From: Amycolatopsis iheyensis | Lineage (GTDB): Bacteria > Actinomycetota > Actinomycetes > Mycobacteriales > Pseudonocardiaceae | Length of the DNA stretch: 64,000 bases | Assembly: GCF_024703995.1 (NCBI RefSeq) | Contig: NZ_JAMXQV010000006.1 | Coordinates: forward strand, 1 to 64,000 | Reading direction: 5' to 3' | Part shown: one piece after another, positions 30,850-38,588 of the stretch | Numbering within the stretch: the stretch's first letter is position 1 | Layout of the letters: the number at the start of each line of letters is the position of its first letter | Made by a program: the position numbers and the translations under genes | Notes under the pieces: model-generated | The model's input: only the letters and a program-made list of their open reading frames with translations | Database searches by the model: none | What the model was told of the DNA's origin: nothing

Positions 30850-32421
30850 ATGGACTCCGCGAACTGGTGGCGCGACGCCGTCGTCTACGAGGTGTACGTC
30901 CGCAGCTTCGCCGACGCGGACGGCGACGGCACCGGAGATCTCGCCGGCCTGCGCTCGCGGCTGGGCTACCTGGCCGACCTCGGCGTCGACGCGGTGTGGA
31001 CGACGCCGTGGTACCGCTCGCCGATGGTCGACGGCGGCTACGACGTCGAGGACCACCGGGCTGTCGATCCGCTCTTCGGCGCCGAGCCGGACGTGCTGGA
31101 GCTCGTCGCCGAGGCGCACCGGGTGGGCCTGCGGGTGCTGATCGACGTCGTGCCGAACCACACCTCCGACCGCCATCCCTGGTTCCGCGCCGCGCTGGCC
31201 GGCGGACCCGAACGCGCCCGGTACCACTTCCGGCCCGGGCGCGGCGCGGCCGGCGAGCTGCCACCCACCGACTGGCGCAGCGTCTTCGGCGGCCCGGCGT
31301 GGACCCGCGTGCCCGGTGGCGAGTGGTACCTGCACCTGTTCGCCCCGGAGCAGCCGGACCTCGACTGGGACAACGCCGAAGTCCGCGCCGAGTTCGAAGA
31401 CCTGCTGCGGTTCTGGTTCTCCCGCGGGGTGGACGGCGTCCGCATCGACGTCGCCCACGGCCTGCTCAAGGACCCGCGCTTCCCCGACCTCGGCGTCGAC
31501 GACGAAGAGATCGCGCGGCCGCCCGACCGCAGCCACCACCCGCACTGGGACCGCGACGGCGTGCACGAGATCTACCGCTCGTGGCGGGCGATCGCCGGTG
31601 AGTTCGGGCCCGGCCGCGTGTTCGTCGCCGAAGCGTGGGTCGACCGGCCCGACCGGCTCGCGCGCTACGTCCGCCCGGACGAGCTGCACACCGCGTTCAA
31701 CTTCGACTTCCTGCGCTGCGCCTGGGATCCCGGCGAGCTGCGCGAGGTGATCGACCGGACCGTCGGAGCCCTCGGCGCGGTCGGCGCGCCGGCGACGTGG
31801 GTGCTGTCCAACCACGACGTCGTCCGGCACGTGACGCGGCTCGCGCCCGGCGACGTCGAGCTGGGCCGGCGGCGGGCCCGCGCCGCGTTGCTGCTGATGC
31901 TCGCCCTCCCCGGCGGCGCCTACCTCTACCAGGGCGAGGAGCTGGGCCTGGAGGAAGTCGAAGACCTGCCCGAGGCGGTGCTCGCCGACCCGACGTGGGA
32001 ACGCTCCGGCCGCACCCGGCGCGGCCGCGACGGCTGCCGGGTGCCCTTGCCGTGGTCGGGGGAGGCCCCGCCGTTCGGCTTCACGGCCGACGGGGCGGCG
32101 ACCTGGCTGCCGCAGCCCGAGCACTGGCGGACGCTGACCGCGAGCGCGCAGGCGGACGACCCGGGTTCGATGCTCCACCTGTACCGGACGGCGCTGGCCA
32201 CCCGCCGGGCGCACCCCGCGCTGGGCGACGGGACGATGGCGTGGCGGCCCGCGCCGCCCGGCGTGCTGTCCTTCGCCCGCGAGCCCGGCTTCGGCTGCGT
32301 GGTGAACCTGTCGGCCGAACCGTGCGCGTTGCCGGACGGCGCGCGGGTGCTGCTGGCGAGCGGGCCGGTGACCGGTGGCCGGGTGCCGCCGGACACCGCG
32401 GTGTGGCACGGCGGAGGGTGA
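30850..32421 (+). CDS. GH13 alpha-glucosidase / oligo-1,6-glucosidase-like enzyme
   Basis: A 523-residue cytoplasmic GH13 enzyme. Catalytic residues: Asp in GVDGVRIDVAHG (nucleophile), Glu in VFVAEAW (acid/base), Asp in LSNHDVVRH (transition-state stabiliser); region I is DVVPNHTSD. The N-terminal WWRDAVVYEVYVRSFADADGDGTGDLAGL is typical of alpha-glucosidases that act on oligosaccharides. It has no signal peptide, so it works on imported maltose-type or isomaltose-type sugars. TAGATA lies shortly before the ATG; no ribosome site, so possibly leaderless. It is followed by SigB-like promoter elements. Confidence 0.9.
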   Translation: MDSANWWRDAVVYEVYVRSFADADGDGTGDLAGLRSRLGYLADLGVDAVWTTPWYRSPMVDGGYDVEDHRAVDPLFGAEPDVLELVAEAHRVGLRVLIDVVPNHTSDRHPWFRAALAGGPERARYHFRPGRGAAGELPPTDWRSVFGGPAWTRVPGGEWYLHLFAPEQPDLDWDNAEVRAEFEDLLRFWFSRGVDGVRIDVAHGLLKDPRFPDLGVDDEEIARPPDRSHHPHWDRDGVHEIYRSWRAIAGEFGPGRVFVAEAWVDRPDRLARYVRPDELHTAFNFDFLRCAWDPGELREVIDRTVGALGAVGAPATWVLSNHDVVRHVTRLAPGDVELGRRRARAALLLMLALPGGAYLYQGEELGLEEVEDLPEAVLADPTWERSGRTRRGRDGCRVPLPWSGEAPPFGFTADGAATWLPQPEHWRTLTASAQADDPGSMLHLYRTALATRRAHPALGDGTMAWRPAPPGVLSFAREPGFGCVVNLSAEPCALPDGARVLLASGPVTGGRVPPDTAVWHGGG

Positions 32422-32436
32422 ACCCGGAATCCGGCG

Positions 32437-32462
32437 GTGTGAAACGCCGGGTGCCGGGGTAT
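32437..32462 (+). promoter_or_regulatory. SigB-like promoter before the 62-aa gene
   Basis: GTGT (32437-32440), 16-base spacer, GGGTAT (32457-32462). The -10 is perfect, the -35 matches 3 of 4. The next start codon lies 44 bases downstream. Confidence 0.45.
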
Positions 32463-32506
32463 CCGGTCGCGTCGTTGCGCCGCCGACCGAGCCGGAGGTC
32501 ACCCCG

Positions 32507-32695
32507 ATGCCCGTCCGAACCACCACGCCACCCGCCGCCGACGTCGTCGGTCTGGCGCGGAAAGTCCTTGCGGCCCAAGGCCTGACGGGCTCGGCCGCGA
32601 ACGCCGCCCTCGTCGCGATGGCGCAGGAGCGCGGCCTGCCGGTCGCCCGGTGCGCGGCGCTGATCGTGGCCGCCGTCGACGGGCGGCCGGGCTGA
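32507..32695 (+). CDS. Small helical protein, 62 aa
   Basis: A 62-residue protein: a disordered start (MPVRTTTPPAADVV) then three short helices (LARKVLAAQGL, AANAALVAMAQERGL, ARCAALIVAAV). The spacing recalls an ANTAR RNA-binding domain in outline, but key ANTAR residues are missing, so I do not assign it. ATG at 32507 with GGAGGT 7 bases upstream. Stop overlaps the next start (TGATG). A SigB-like promoter motif upstream suggests a stress gene. Confidence 0.65.
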   Translation: MPVRTTTPPAADVVGLARKVLAAQGLTGSAANAALVAMAQERGLPVARCAALIVAAVDGRPG

Positions 32696-32874
32696 TGGCC
32701 TTCGCCGGTGGTTTTCCGCGCGACGAGGACACCGCGTCGATCGGCGGTGGCGTGCTGCTCGCCGTCGGCTTGGTCGTCGCGTTCTTCGGGTGGGGGTCCT
32801 GGTGGACGGCGGCCGGCTTGGCGCTCGCCGTCGCGGGCGCGGTGTGGCTCGTCGTCGCGAACCGGGACGCGTAA
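32695..32874 (+). CDS. Small two-helix membrane protein, 59 aa
   Basis: A 59-residue protein with a short polar N-terminus (MAFAGGFPRDEDTAS) and two hydrophobic helices (GGGVLLAVGLVVAFFGWG, TAAGLALAVAGAVWLVVA) ending in NRDA. It overlaps the upstream 62-aa gene by one base and must be translated with it. Function unknown; small hairpin membrane proteins of this type are often stress-induced. Confidence 0.65.
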   Translation: MAFAGGFPRDEDTASIGGGVLLAVGLVVAFFGWGSWWTAAGLALAVAGAVWLVVANRDA

Positions 32875-32939
32875 CCACCGTCCGGGCGGGGAACCGCCCG
32901 CGGCGATCACGGACCGGCCCGCGACCTCGTCCACGGCGC

Positions 32940-32965
32940 GTTGGGGAGCTGACCGCGCGGGGTAC
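32940..32965 (+). promoter_or_regulatory. SigB-like promoter of the ligD-type gene
   Basis: GTTG (32940-32943), 16-base spacer, GGGTAC (32960-32965), ending 9 bases before the ATG at 32975. If used, the mRNA would have almost no leader. Confidence 0.45.
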
Positions 32966-32974
32966 CCCGTCGGC

Positions 32975-34540
32975 ATGGCAGACGCGCCGGACCGCAAACT
33001 GCGGCGTTACCAGGAGATGCGGGACTTCGGCAGGACCGCGGAGCCGGCCGGTGGGGCCGCCGGTCGCGATGGGCACCGGTTCGTCGTGCAACGGCACCGC
33101 GCCCGGCGGCTGCACTACGACTTCCGGCTGGAGCTGGACGGCGTCCTGGTCAGCTGGGCGGTGCCGAAGGGCCCGACGCTCGACCCGAAGGCCCGGCGGC
33201 TGGCCGTGCACGTCGAGGATCACCCGATCGAGTATGCCGACTTCGAGGGCGTGATCCCGCGCGGCGAGTACGGCGGCGGGGACGTCATCGTCTGGGACCG
33301 CGGGGTGTGGCGGCCGGTCGACGCCGATCCGGCGGCCGCCATCGAAGCCGGGACGCTCCACTTCGACCTCGACGGCGAGAAGCTCGCCGGCCGGTTCGTC
33401 CTCGTCCGCACGAACCGCGGGGAGAAGGACCAGTGGTTCCTCCTGCACAAGGAGGACGAGCACGCCGAGGCCGGCTGGACCGCCGAAGACCACCCGCGCT
33501 CGGTGAAGAGCGGCCGCACCAACGACGAGGTCGCGGCCGCGCCCGACGCGCGGTGGCACGGCGACCGCCCGGCCGGGCAGGCGGAGGAGGCGGTCGGGTT
33601 CGCCGCCGCCACCGCCGACGAGCTGGCCGCGCTCGACGACCTCGGCGCCAAGGGAGAGTGGTCCGTCGCGGGGCGCGAGCTGTCCCTGACCAACCTGGAC
33701 AAGGTGCTCTTCCCCGGAGCCGAGCCGGTGACCAAGCGGGACCTCGTCCGCTACTACGTCACGGTCGGCCCGGCGATGCTGCCGTACCTGGCCGGCCGCC
33801 CGCTCAACACCCACCGGTTCCCGCAGGGGGTCACCGAGGCGGGCTTCTGGCAGAAGGAGGTCCCGCGGCACGTCCCGGACTGGCTGACCACTTGGCGCAA
33901 CGAACGCGCCGAGGCGGGGGAGAGCCGGCACTACGTCGTCGCCGACAGCGTCGCCACCCTGGCGTGGCTGGCGAACTACGGCGCGCTGGAGCTGCACGCG
34001 TGGACGTCGTGCGCCGCCGACGTCGACCACCCGACGTGGGTGCTGTTCGACATCGACCCGGGCCCGGAGACCTCGTTCGCCGAGGTGCTGGAGCTGGCGC
34101 GGCTGCACCGGACCGCGCTCGAGCACCTCGGGCTCACCGGGCGGCCGAAGGTGACCGGGCAGCGCGGGATCCAGGTGTGGGTGCCGATCGCGCCGCACTG
34201 CACGTACGAGCAGACGCGCGCGTGGGCGGAGACGGTGTCCAAGACGATCGGGCGGGTCCTGCCGGACCTGGTCAGCTGGGCCTGGTCGAAGGACAAGCGC
34301 CGGGGCCGGGCCCGGCTCGACTACACGCAGAACGTGCTCAACAAGACGCTGGTCGCGCCCTACAGCGTCCGGCCGCGGCCCGGCGCGCCGGTGTCGGTGC
34401 CGCTGGACTGGACGGACTTGGACGACGACGAGCTGACGCCCGACCGCTGGACGATCCGGGACGTCCCGGCCCGGCTGGCCGAGCGCGGTGATCCGTTCGC
34501 GGCGTTGCTCGGGGTGGCGCAGCGGCTGCCGGGGTTGTAG
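32975..34540 (+). CDS. Two-domain LigD-like protein: 3'-phosphoesterase + primase/polymerase, no ligase domain
   Basis: A 521-residue NHEJ repair protein. Residues about 10-190 are the LigD 3'-phosphoesterase: FVVQRHRARRLHYDFRLELD, HPIEYADFEGVIPRGEYGGG and HKEDEH supply the His/Asp/Glu metal site. Residues about 230-515 are the archaeo-eukaryotic primase-type polymerase: NLDKVLFPGAE, RPLNTHRFP, VLFDIDPGP (catalytic Asp pair) and DYTQNVLNKTLVAPYS. It would trim and fill double-strand break ends. The ATP-dependent ligase domain of Mycobacterium LigD is absent, so a separate ligase and Ku are expected elsewhere. No clear ribosome site; a SigB-like motif lies directly upstream, consistent with stationary-phase use of NHEJ. 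Confidence 0.9.
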   Translation: MADAPDRKLRRYQEMRDFGRTAEPAGGAAGRDGHRFVVQRHRARRLHYDFRLELDGVLVSWAVPKGPTLDPKARRLAVHVEDHPIEYADFEGVIPRGEYGGGDVIVWDRGVWRPVDADPAAAIEAGTLHFDLDGEKLAGRFVLVRTNRGEKDQWFLLHKEDEHAEAGWTAEDHPRSVKSGRTNDEVAAAPDARWHGDRPAGQAEEAVGFAAATADELAALDDLGAKGEWSVAGRELSLTNLDKVLFPGAEPVTKRDLVRYYVTVGPAMLPYLAGRPLNTHRFPQGVTEAGFWQKEVPRHVPDWLTTWRNERAEAGESRHYVVADSVATLAWLANYGALELHAWTSCAADVDHPTWVLFDIDPGPETSFAEVLELARLHRTALEHLGLTGRPKVTGQRGIQVWVPIAPHCTYEQTRAWAETVSKTIGRVLPDLVSWAWSKDKRRGRARLDYTQNVLNKTLVAPYSVRPRPGAPVSVPLDWTDLDDDELTPDRWTIRDVPARLAERGDPFAALLGVAQRLPGL

Positions 34541-34564
34541 CGGCTCGGCGCGGTTTCGGTCGGC

Positions 34565-34693
34565 GGGCTGAGTGTTGCCGGGCTTCAGTGGCGTGGGGTG
34601 GTTTCGGTCGGTGTGGCCGCGGCGGGCTGGCGCTGGACTGGGAGGCCGGTCCGGCTGGGCTGAGGGTTGCCGGGCTGGAGTGGCGCGGGGTGG
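34565..34693. repeat. Intergenic direct repeat, 37 bp x 2
   Basis: Two 37-base copies (34565-34601 and 34657-34693) differ at about 4 positions and are 92 bases apart. They fill most of the 192-base gap between the convergent LigD and ribokinase genes. No reading frame or terminator hairpin stands out. Confidence 0.65.
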
Positions 34694-34732
34694 GCGGTTG
34701 CGCGCGGCGGGCCGGCTCCGGGCCGCCGCGTC

Positions 34733-35665
34733 TCAGGCGTGCACCGTCTCCAGCCGCCGGGGTTGCAGGCGGTCGAGGTCCGGGCGGGACAGGTGCGGGC
34801 GGCCGCCGGCGTGCTCGGTGGTCGCCGCGGCGGCCGCGACCGCCAGGCACGCCGCCGTCTCCAGGGGGCGGCGGCGGGTGAGGGCCGCGGTCAGCGCCGC
34901 GACCAGTGCGTCGCCCGCGCCGGTCGGGTCGACGACCTCCGTCTCGACGTGCGGGACGAACCACGACTCGCCCGGCCCGGCGAAGAGGTTGCCCTGCCCG
35001 GCGACTTCGAGCACGACCAGGGCCGGCCCGCGTTCCCGCAGGTCGGCGGCGGCGCGGGCCGCGGACGGGACGTCGTCGACGGGGTGCCCGGTGAGCAGCT
35101 CGGCTTCGTGCCCGTCGGCGCGGAGGACGTCGGCGAGGGCGAGCAGGTCGTCCGCGAGGCCCTGGGGCGCGCCGTCGAGCACGACGCGGGTGCCGGCGGT
35201 GTGCGCGAGGCGGGCGGCCAGCAGCGCGGCCGGGGCGGGCTGCTGCAGCTGGACGATGAGCGAGCCGGCGGCGGAGATCGGGGCGGACGCGGCGACCACG
35301 TCGGTCTCGGTGACGAGCGTCTCCTCGGGAACGTGCTCGAGGTACCGGCGGCGCCCGTGTTCGTCCACGACGTCGACGAGCAGCGCGGTCTCGGCCCCGG
35401 CGCGGCGCACGACGTGCGAAGTCCCGATCCGGTCGGCGCGGGCCTGCGCCCGCAGTACCTCCCCCGTGCGGTCTTCCCCGACGACGCCGACGAGCGAAAC
35501 GGACATCCCGAGCTGCCCGAGCGCGACGGCCTGGTTGGCGCCCTTCCCGCCGAGCAGCTCCTGCCGACGGCGGACCGGCGCCGAGGAGTCGGCATCGGGT
35601 GCGTCGGGGACCTCGATGACCAGGTCGCGGGCGATTTGCCCGACGACGACGACTTCGCTGAACAT
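34733..35665 (-). CDS. Ribokinase-like PfkB-family sugar kinase
   Basis: A 310-residue PfkB carbohydrate kinase: N-terminal VVVVGQIARDLVIEV, signature 1 LLGGKGANQAVALGQLG, and signature 2 VVDPTGAGDALVAALTAAL with the catalytic Asp and anion-hole GAGD. It should phosphorylate ribose or a similar sugar or nucleoside. The start (ATG 35665) overlaps the stop codon of a 7-codon leader reading frame (TGATG), which carries the only good ribosome site, so translation is probably coupled. No sugar transporter or regulator is adjacent. Confidence 0.88.
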   Translation of the reverse strand: MFSEVVVVGQIARDLVIEVPDAPDADSSAPVRRRQELLGGKGANQAVALGQLGMSVSLVGVVGEDRTGEVLRAQARADRIGTSHVVRRAGAETALLVDVVDEHGRRRYLEHVPEETLVTETDVVAASAPISAAGSLIVQLQQPAPAALLAARLAHTAGTRVVLDGAPQGLADDLLALADVLRADGHEAELLTGHPVDDVPSAARAAADLRERGPALVVLEVAGQGNLFAGPGESWFVPHVETEVVDPTGAGDALVAALTAALTRRRPLETAACLAVAAAAATTEHAGGRPHLSRPDLDRLQPRRLETVHA

Positions 35666-35688
35666 CACCGGTTCCGCCGGTCGGTCAT
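35665..35688 (-). CDS. Seven-residue leader peptide MTDRRNR upstream of ribokinase
   Basis: ATG at 35688 is preceded by TGGAGGCGCC, a strong ribosome site; the frame reads MTDRRNR and stops with a TGA that shares its last base A with the ribokinase ATG. The kinase start itself has only GGCGGAAC inside the leader. Ribosomes ending on the leader would restart on the kinase. Confidence 0.5.
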   Translation of the reverse strand: MTDRRNR

Positions 35689-35799
35689 GGCGCCTCCAGA
35701 GTTGGTGCAGACTGGTTGCCCGGCGGCGTGACGTCGCCAAACCGCACGATCGGGTCGAGCGACGCGTCGGAAACCGGCTTGTCTACCGCCGAACCGGGC

Positions 35800-35824
35800 G
35801 TTTCCTTACCGGCGGTTTGGGTAT
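35800..35824 (+). promoter_or_regulatory. SigB-like promoter of the STAS gene
   Basis: GTTT (35800-35803), 15-base spacer, GGGTAT (35819-35824): a full match to the actinobacterial SigB/SigF pattern. It lies 68 bases before the STAS gene start. Confidence 0.65.
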
Positions 35825-35892
35825 CAAGACCCCGACCTTGATCACCCGTCACGACGCCGGCCCCGGACCGGCGCGGAAGGCCTGCCGAACCC

Positions 35893-36288
35893 GTGTCCCC
35901 CGCCTCTCTGGTCCCCTCGCGGTCCGCTCCGCTCGCCGCGCGGCGGACGGAGTACCGTCCCGGCCTCGTCGTGCTCACCTTCGCCGGCGAGATCGACGCG
36001 CTGACCCTGCCGATCCTGGAGGCCGAGCTGGCGGCCGCCCCACCCGGGACGACCGTGGTGGACCTGACCCAGGTCGCGTTCGTGGGCTTGGGCGGCGCCC
36101 GCGCGCTGGCCGCGGCCGCGGAACGGGCCGGTTCCGCGGGACAGCGCTTCGGCGTCGTCGCCACCAGCCGGACGCTGGCCCGGCTGTTCCGGATCACGGG
36201 CCTGGCCGCGGTGGTCCCGATGTTCGCTTCCCTCTCCGACGCTCTCCGCGAGCTGCTGGCGGCGGAGGTGGGTGGGGGGGCTCGTTGA
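35893..36288 (+). CDS. STAS-domain anti-sigma factor antagonist
   Basis: A 131-residue STAS protein: RPGLVVLTFAGEIDALTLPILEAEL, TVVDLTQVAFVGLGGARAL and RLFRITGLAAVVPMFASL follow the SpoIIAA/RsbV fold. The usual phospho-Ser motif (D-S-S/T-G) is here AFVGLGG: the switch Ser/Thr is replaced by Gly. That would make it either constitutively active or a non-switching partner. GTG at 35893. SigB-like promoter directly upstream suggests feedback within a stress regulon, and a SpoIIE-type phosphatase lies next door, convergent. Confidence 0.85.
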   Translation: MSPASLVPSRSAPLAARRTEYRPGLVVLTFAGEIDALTLPILEAELAAAPPGTTVVDLTQVAFVGLGGARALAAAAERAGSAGQRFGVVATSRTLARLFRITGLAAVVPMFASLSDALRELLAAEVGGGAR

Positions 36289-36390
36289 GTTCCGTTCGGT
36301 GGGCGATCAGCGCTCCGGGCCCGGCGCCGTCGCGAGCTGCTGGCGTGGCCCGCCGAGTTCCGCTCAGCGGGCGATCAGCGCCCCGCTGAG
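36287..36390. repeat. 31-bp direct repeats with terminator stem between STAS and PP2C genes
   Basis: Copies at 36287-36317 and 36355-36385 are 68 bases apart, about 27 of 31 identical. In the second, CTCAGCGG (36363-36370) pairs with CCGCTGAG (36383-36390) to make a hairpin suitable for terminating either convergent gene. Confidence 0.6.
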
Positions 36391-36414
36391 CCGCCCTGAC
36401 CCGCCGAGTCCGGC

Positions 36415-37755
36415 TCAGTGCGGCACCCAGCGGGCCACCAGCACCCCGATGTCCCGCCGCAGCTCGCCGCCGCCGTGATCGGCGACCGCGCGGGTCAACA
36501 GCCGGGCCGTCTCCGGGGGCAACGTCTCGCGCGCCAGGTAGCCGGCCACCCGGGCCCGCGCGAACGCCGTCCCGCCGCCGTCGGCGATCTCCGTCACGCC
36601 GGGGGAGTACAGCGCGAGCACGTCCCCGGGCCGCAGCCGTGCCCGCTCCCCGGCGTGCGGCAATGCGGCGCCCTCCCGGACGACCAGCGGCGGCGGGTGC
36701 CCGGCGGTCAGCCAGCACAGCTCGCCGGTGCGCAGGTCCAGCTCCGCGAGCACCCCGGTGACGGCCGGGCCGAAGTCGACCGCCGCGTACTGCTCCGCCA
36801 GCGAAGCCCCGTCGCGACGCGCGGCGCGATACGCCGCCAGCGCGTTGACCGCCGCGAAGCTCGCGCCGGCGTCGAACATCGCCAGCCACGCCCGCTGTTC
36901 CGAGAGCGCGTAGTCGAATACCGTCCTGCACAGGTCGTACGCCGGCTGCACGCTCGCGCCGACGATCACGCTGTCGGTCGCGCCCGTCAGCGGCGGCAGG
37001 CTCTGCCACAGCAGCTCGGCGGGTGAGCCGCGGTGCCGGCGGCGCCGGCGGACGTCGAGGCCGTCGCCGTACTGGGTCGTGACCGTCACGAGGTGACCGA
37101 GCAGGGACGCCAGCCAATGGCACTGCTCCCGCAGCACCGGGTCCGCCGGGTCGGCGCCGTCGATGGGGACGATCTCCAGCACGCCGAGCCGCTCGACGCC
37201 GTCGAGCAGCACCGTCCACAGCGTGGGCGCCGGCCCGTCGTGGGTCACGATCGTCCCCGCGCGGCGGAACACGTCGCCGGCGACGGTGGTCTCGATGTCG
37301 AGCTCCGCGGTGGCCGGGCGCAGCGGGACGAGCGTGCGCTGGTCGTAGTCGGCCAGGTAGACGGCGATCCGGAGGTCCAGCGCGCGGCCGGCGTCGGCGA
37401 CGACGGCGGCCAGCCGCTCGGGCGGGGCGCGGTGCGCGCCCTCGAGCAGGTCGACGAGTGCCTTCAGCGGGCCGTGCAACGGTTTCCCGTCGCGGACCGA
37501 ATGGCTGTACGGCGCGCGAGGCGGCCCGGCCAGCTCGTCGAGGCGTTCGTTGACGGCGTGGGCGAGCATGTCGCGGTCGACGCGGGGGAGCGGCGTCAAG
37601 CCGTTGAGGTAGGCGTCGAGCTCCAGCAGGCTCAAGCTGCCGCCGAGGGCGAAGTAGCGCATCCACAGCTGTTCGGGCGTCAGGCGGCTCCGCGCGTAGC
37701 AGGCGGCGAACTGGCGCTGCTGTTCCTCTTCGGGCAGGAAGCGCACGCCGCTCAC
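36415..37755 (-). CDS. SpoIIE/RsbU-type PP2C serine phosphatase
   Basis: A 446-residue protein. The N-terminal 100 residues are a helical RsbR/RsbU-like region (PEQLWMRYFALGGSLSLLELDAYLNGL), the middle is GAF-like, and the C-terminal 200 residues are a SpoIIE phosphatase (VIVGASVQPAYDLCRTVFDYAL, ELDLRTGELCWLTAGHPPPLVV, LRPGDVLALYSPGVTE). Several canonical metal Asp positions look substituted (for instance GASVQPAYD where GGDWYD is usual), so activity may be weak. Such phosphatases dephosphorylate STAS proteins to free a sigma factor. GTG start overlaps the stop of the GAF-ANTAR gene (GTGA). Confidence 0.82.
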   Translation of the reverse strand: MSGVRFLPEEEQQRQFAACYARSRLTPEQLWMRYFALGGSLSLLELDAYLNGLTPLPRVDRDMLAHAVNERLDELAGPPRAPYSHSVRDGKPLHGPLKALVDLLEGAHRAPPERLAAVVADAGRALDLRIAVYLADYDQRTLVPLRPATAELDIETTVAGDVFRRAGTIVTHDGPAPTLWTVLLDGVERLGVLEIVPIDGADPADPVLREQCHWLASLLGHLVTVTTQYGDGLDVRRRRRHRGSPAELLWQSLPPLTGATDSVIVGASVQPAYDLCRTVFDYALSEQRAWLAMFDAGASFAAVNALAAYRAARRDGASLAEQYAAVDFGPAVTGVLAELDLRTGELCWLTAGHPPPLVVREGAALPHAGERARLRPGDVLALYSPGVTEIADGGGTAFARARVAGYLARETLPPETARLLTRAVADHGGGELRRDIGVLVARWVPH

Positions 37756-38486
37756 CCCTTCCGCGGCGCCGGTCCGACCAGGTCCGCCGCGGCCTCGGCG
37801 GGGGTGCGGCCGCGGGTGCGGGCCAAGGCCAGCAGCCGGTCGAACGCGGCGTCTTCGTCGAGGCCGTCCCGGCCCATGAGGAACCCCTTCGCCAGGGTGA
37901 CGGTGTCGCGGTCGTGGAGGGTGTCCTTGAACCGTTCGCTGAACCGGCTCGCCCGCTCGTAGGCGCGGGCGTTGGCCACGAGGACCGCGGCCCGGTCGGC
38001 GAACGACGCGAGCGTCCGCTCGTCGGCCGGGCCGAACGCGCCGGGTCTGGTCGCGTAGATCTTGATGGCGCCGTGGCAGCCTTCGCCGGAGACGAGCGGG
38101 GCGGTGAGCACCGACCGCAGTCCCGCGCCGGCGGCCGCGGCGCACCAGCGCGGCCAGCGGCCTTCGGAGGTGACGTCGTCGATCCGCATCGGCGCGCAGT
38201 CGGCCAGCGCGGCCAGGCAGGGGCCTTCGCGCAGCCGGTACTGCAGGGCGTCGGCTGCCCGCACCAGCGGACTCGACGCGCTGGTCGTGGCGGGCACGCC
38301 GACGTCGTCGAGGAGGGTGACCCCGGCGCCGGCGGCGGCGTCGATCGCGCGTCCGGCGAGCGAGACGATCAGCTCCAGCACCGAGTCGACGGTCTCGCGG
38401 GACAGCAGCAGTCCCGACATCCGCGCGGCGACCGCGGCCAGCTCACCGTCCAGGGGCAGTCCGCCCGCCGAGGCCCTCTCCGACAT
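37752..38486 (-). CDS. GAF-ANTAR regulator (operon with PP2C gene)
   Basis: A 244-residue protein: GAF sensor (about 25-175; LREGPCLAALADCAPMRIDDV, GLRSVLTAPLV) then an ANTAR domain (about 190-240; VTLAKGFLMGRDGLDEDAAFDRLLALAR). ANTAR proteins bind twin hairpins in RNA and prevent termination. Start ATG at 38486. It is translationally coupled to the downstream PP2C gene and divergent from a second GAF-ANTAR gene, with 102 bases between. Confidence 0.87.
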   Translation of the reverse strand: MSERASAGGLPLDGELAAVAARMSGLLLSRETVDSVLELIVSLAGRAIDAAAGAGVTLLDDVGVPATTSASSPLVRAADALQYRLREGPCLAALADCAPMRIDDVTSEGRWPRWCAAAAGAGLRSVLTAPLVSGEGCHGAIKIYATRPGAFGPADERTLASFADRAAVLVANARAYERASRFSERFKDTLHDRDTVTLAKGFLMGRDGLDEDAAFDRLLALARTRGRTPAEAAADLVGPAPRKG

Positions 38487-38588
38487 GGTCGCCGAATACC
38501 ATCGCGCGGCCCCGCGCAAACCCCGCGGACATGGCCGGGCGGGAAGTGGGTACCCGGTGTCTTCGGCGCCCGCGCGGGAGGAGAGGAC

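Noticed and set aside
32507..32695. ANTAR domain call for the 62-aa protein
   Set aside because: Only helix spacing is reminiscent; the conserved Ala/Lys/Gly residues of ANTAR are missing.
38548..38553. GGGTAC as a fifth SigB-like -10 box before the GAF-ANTAR gene
   Set aside because: No GTTT-like -35 at 14-16 bases upstream.
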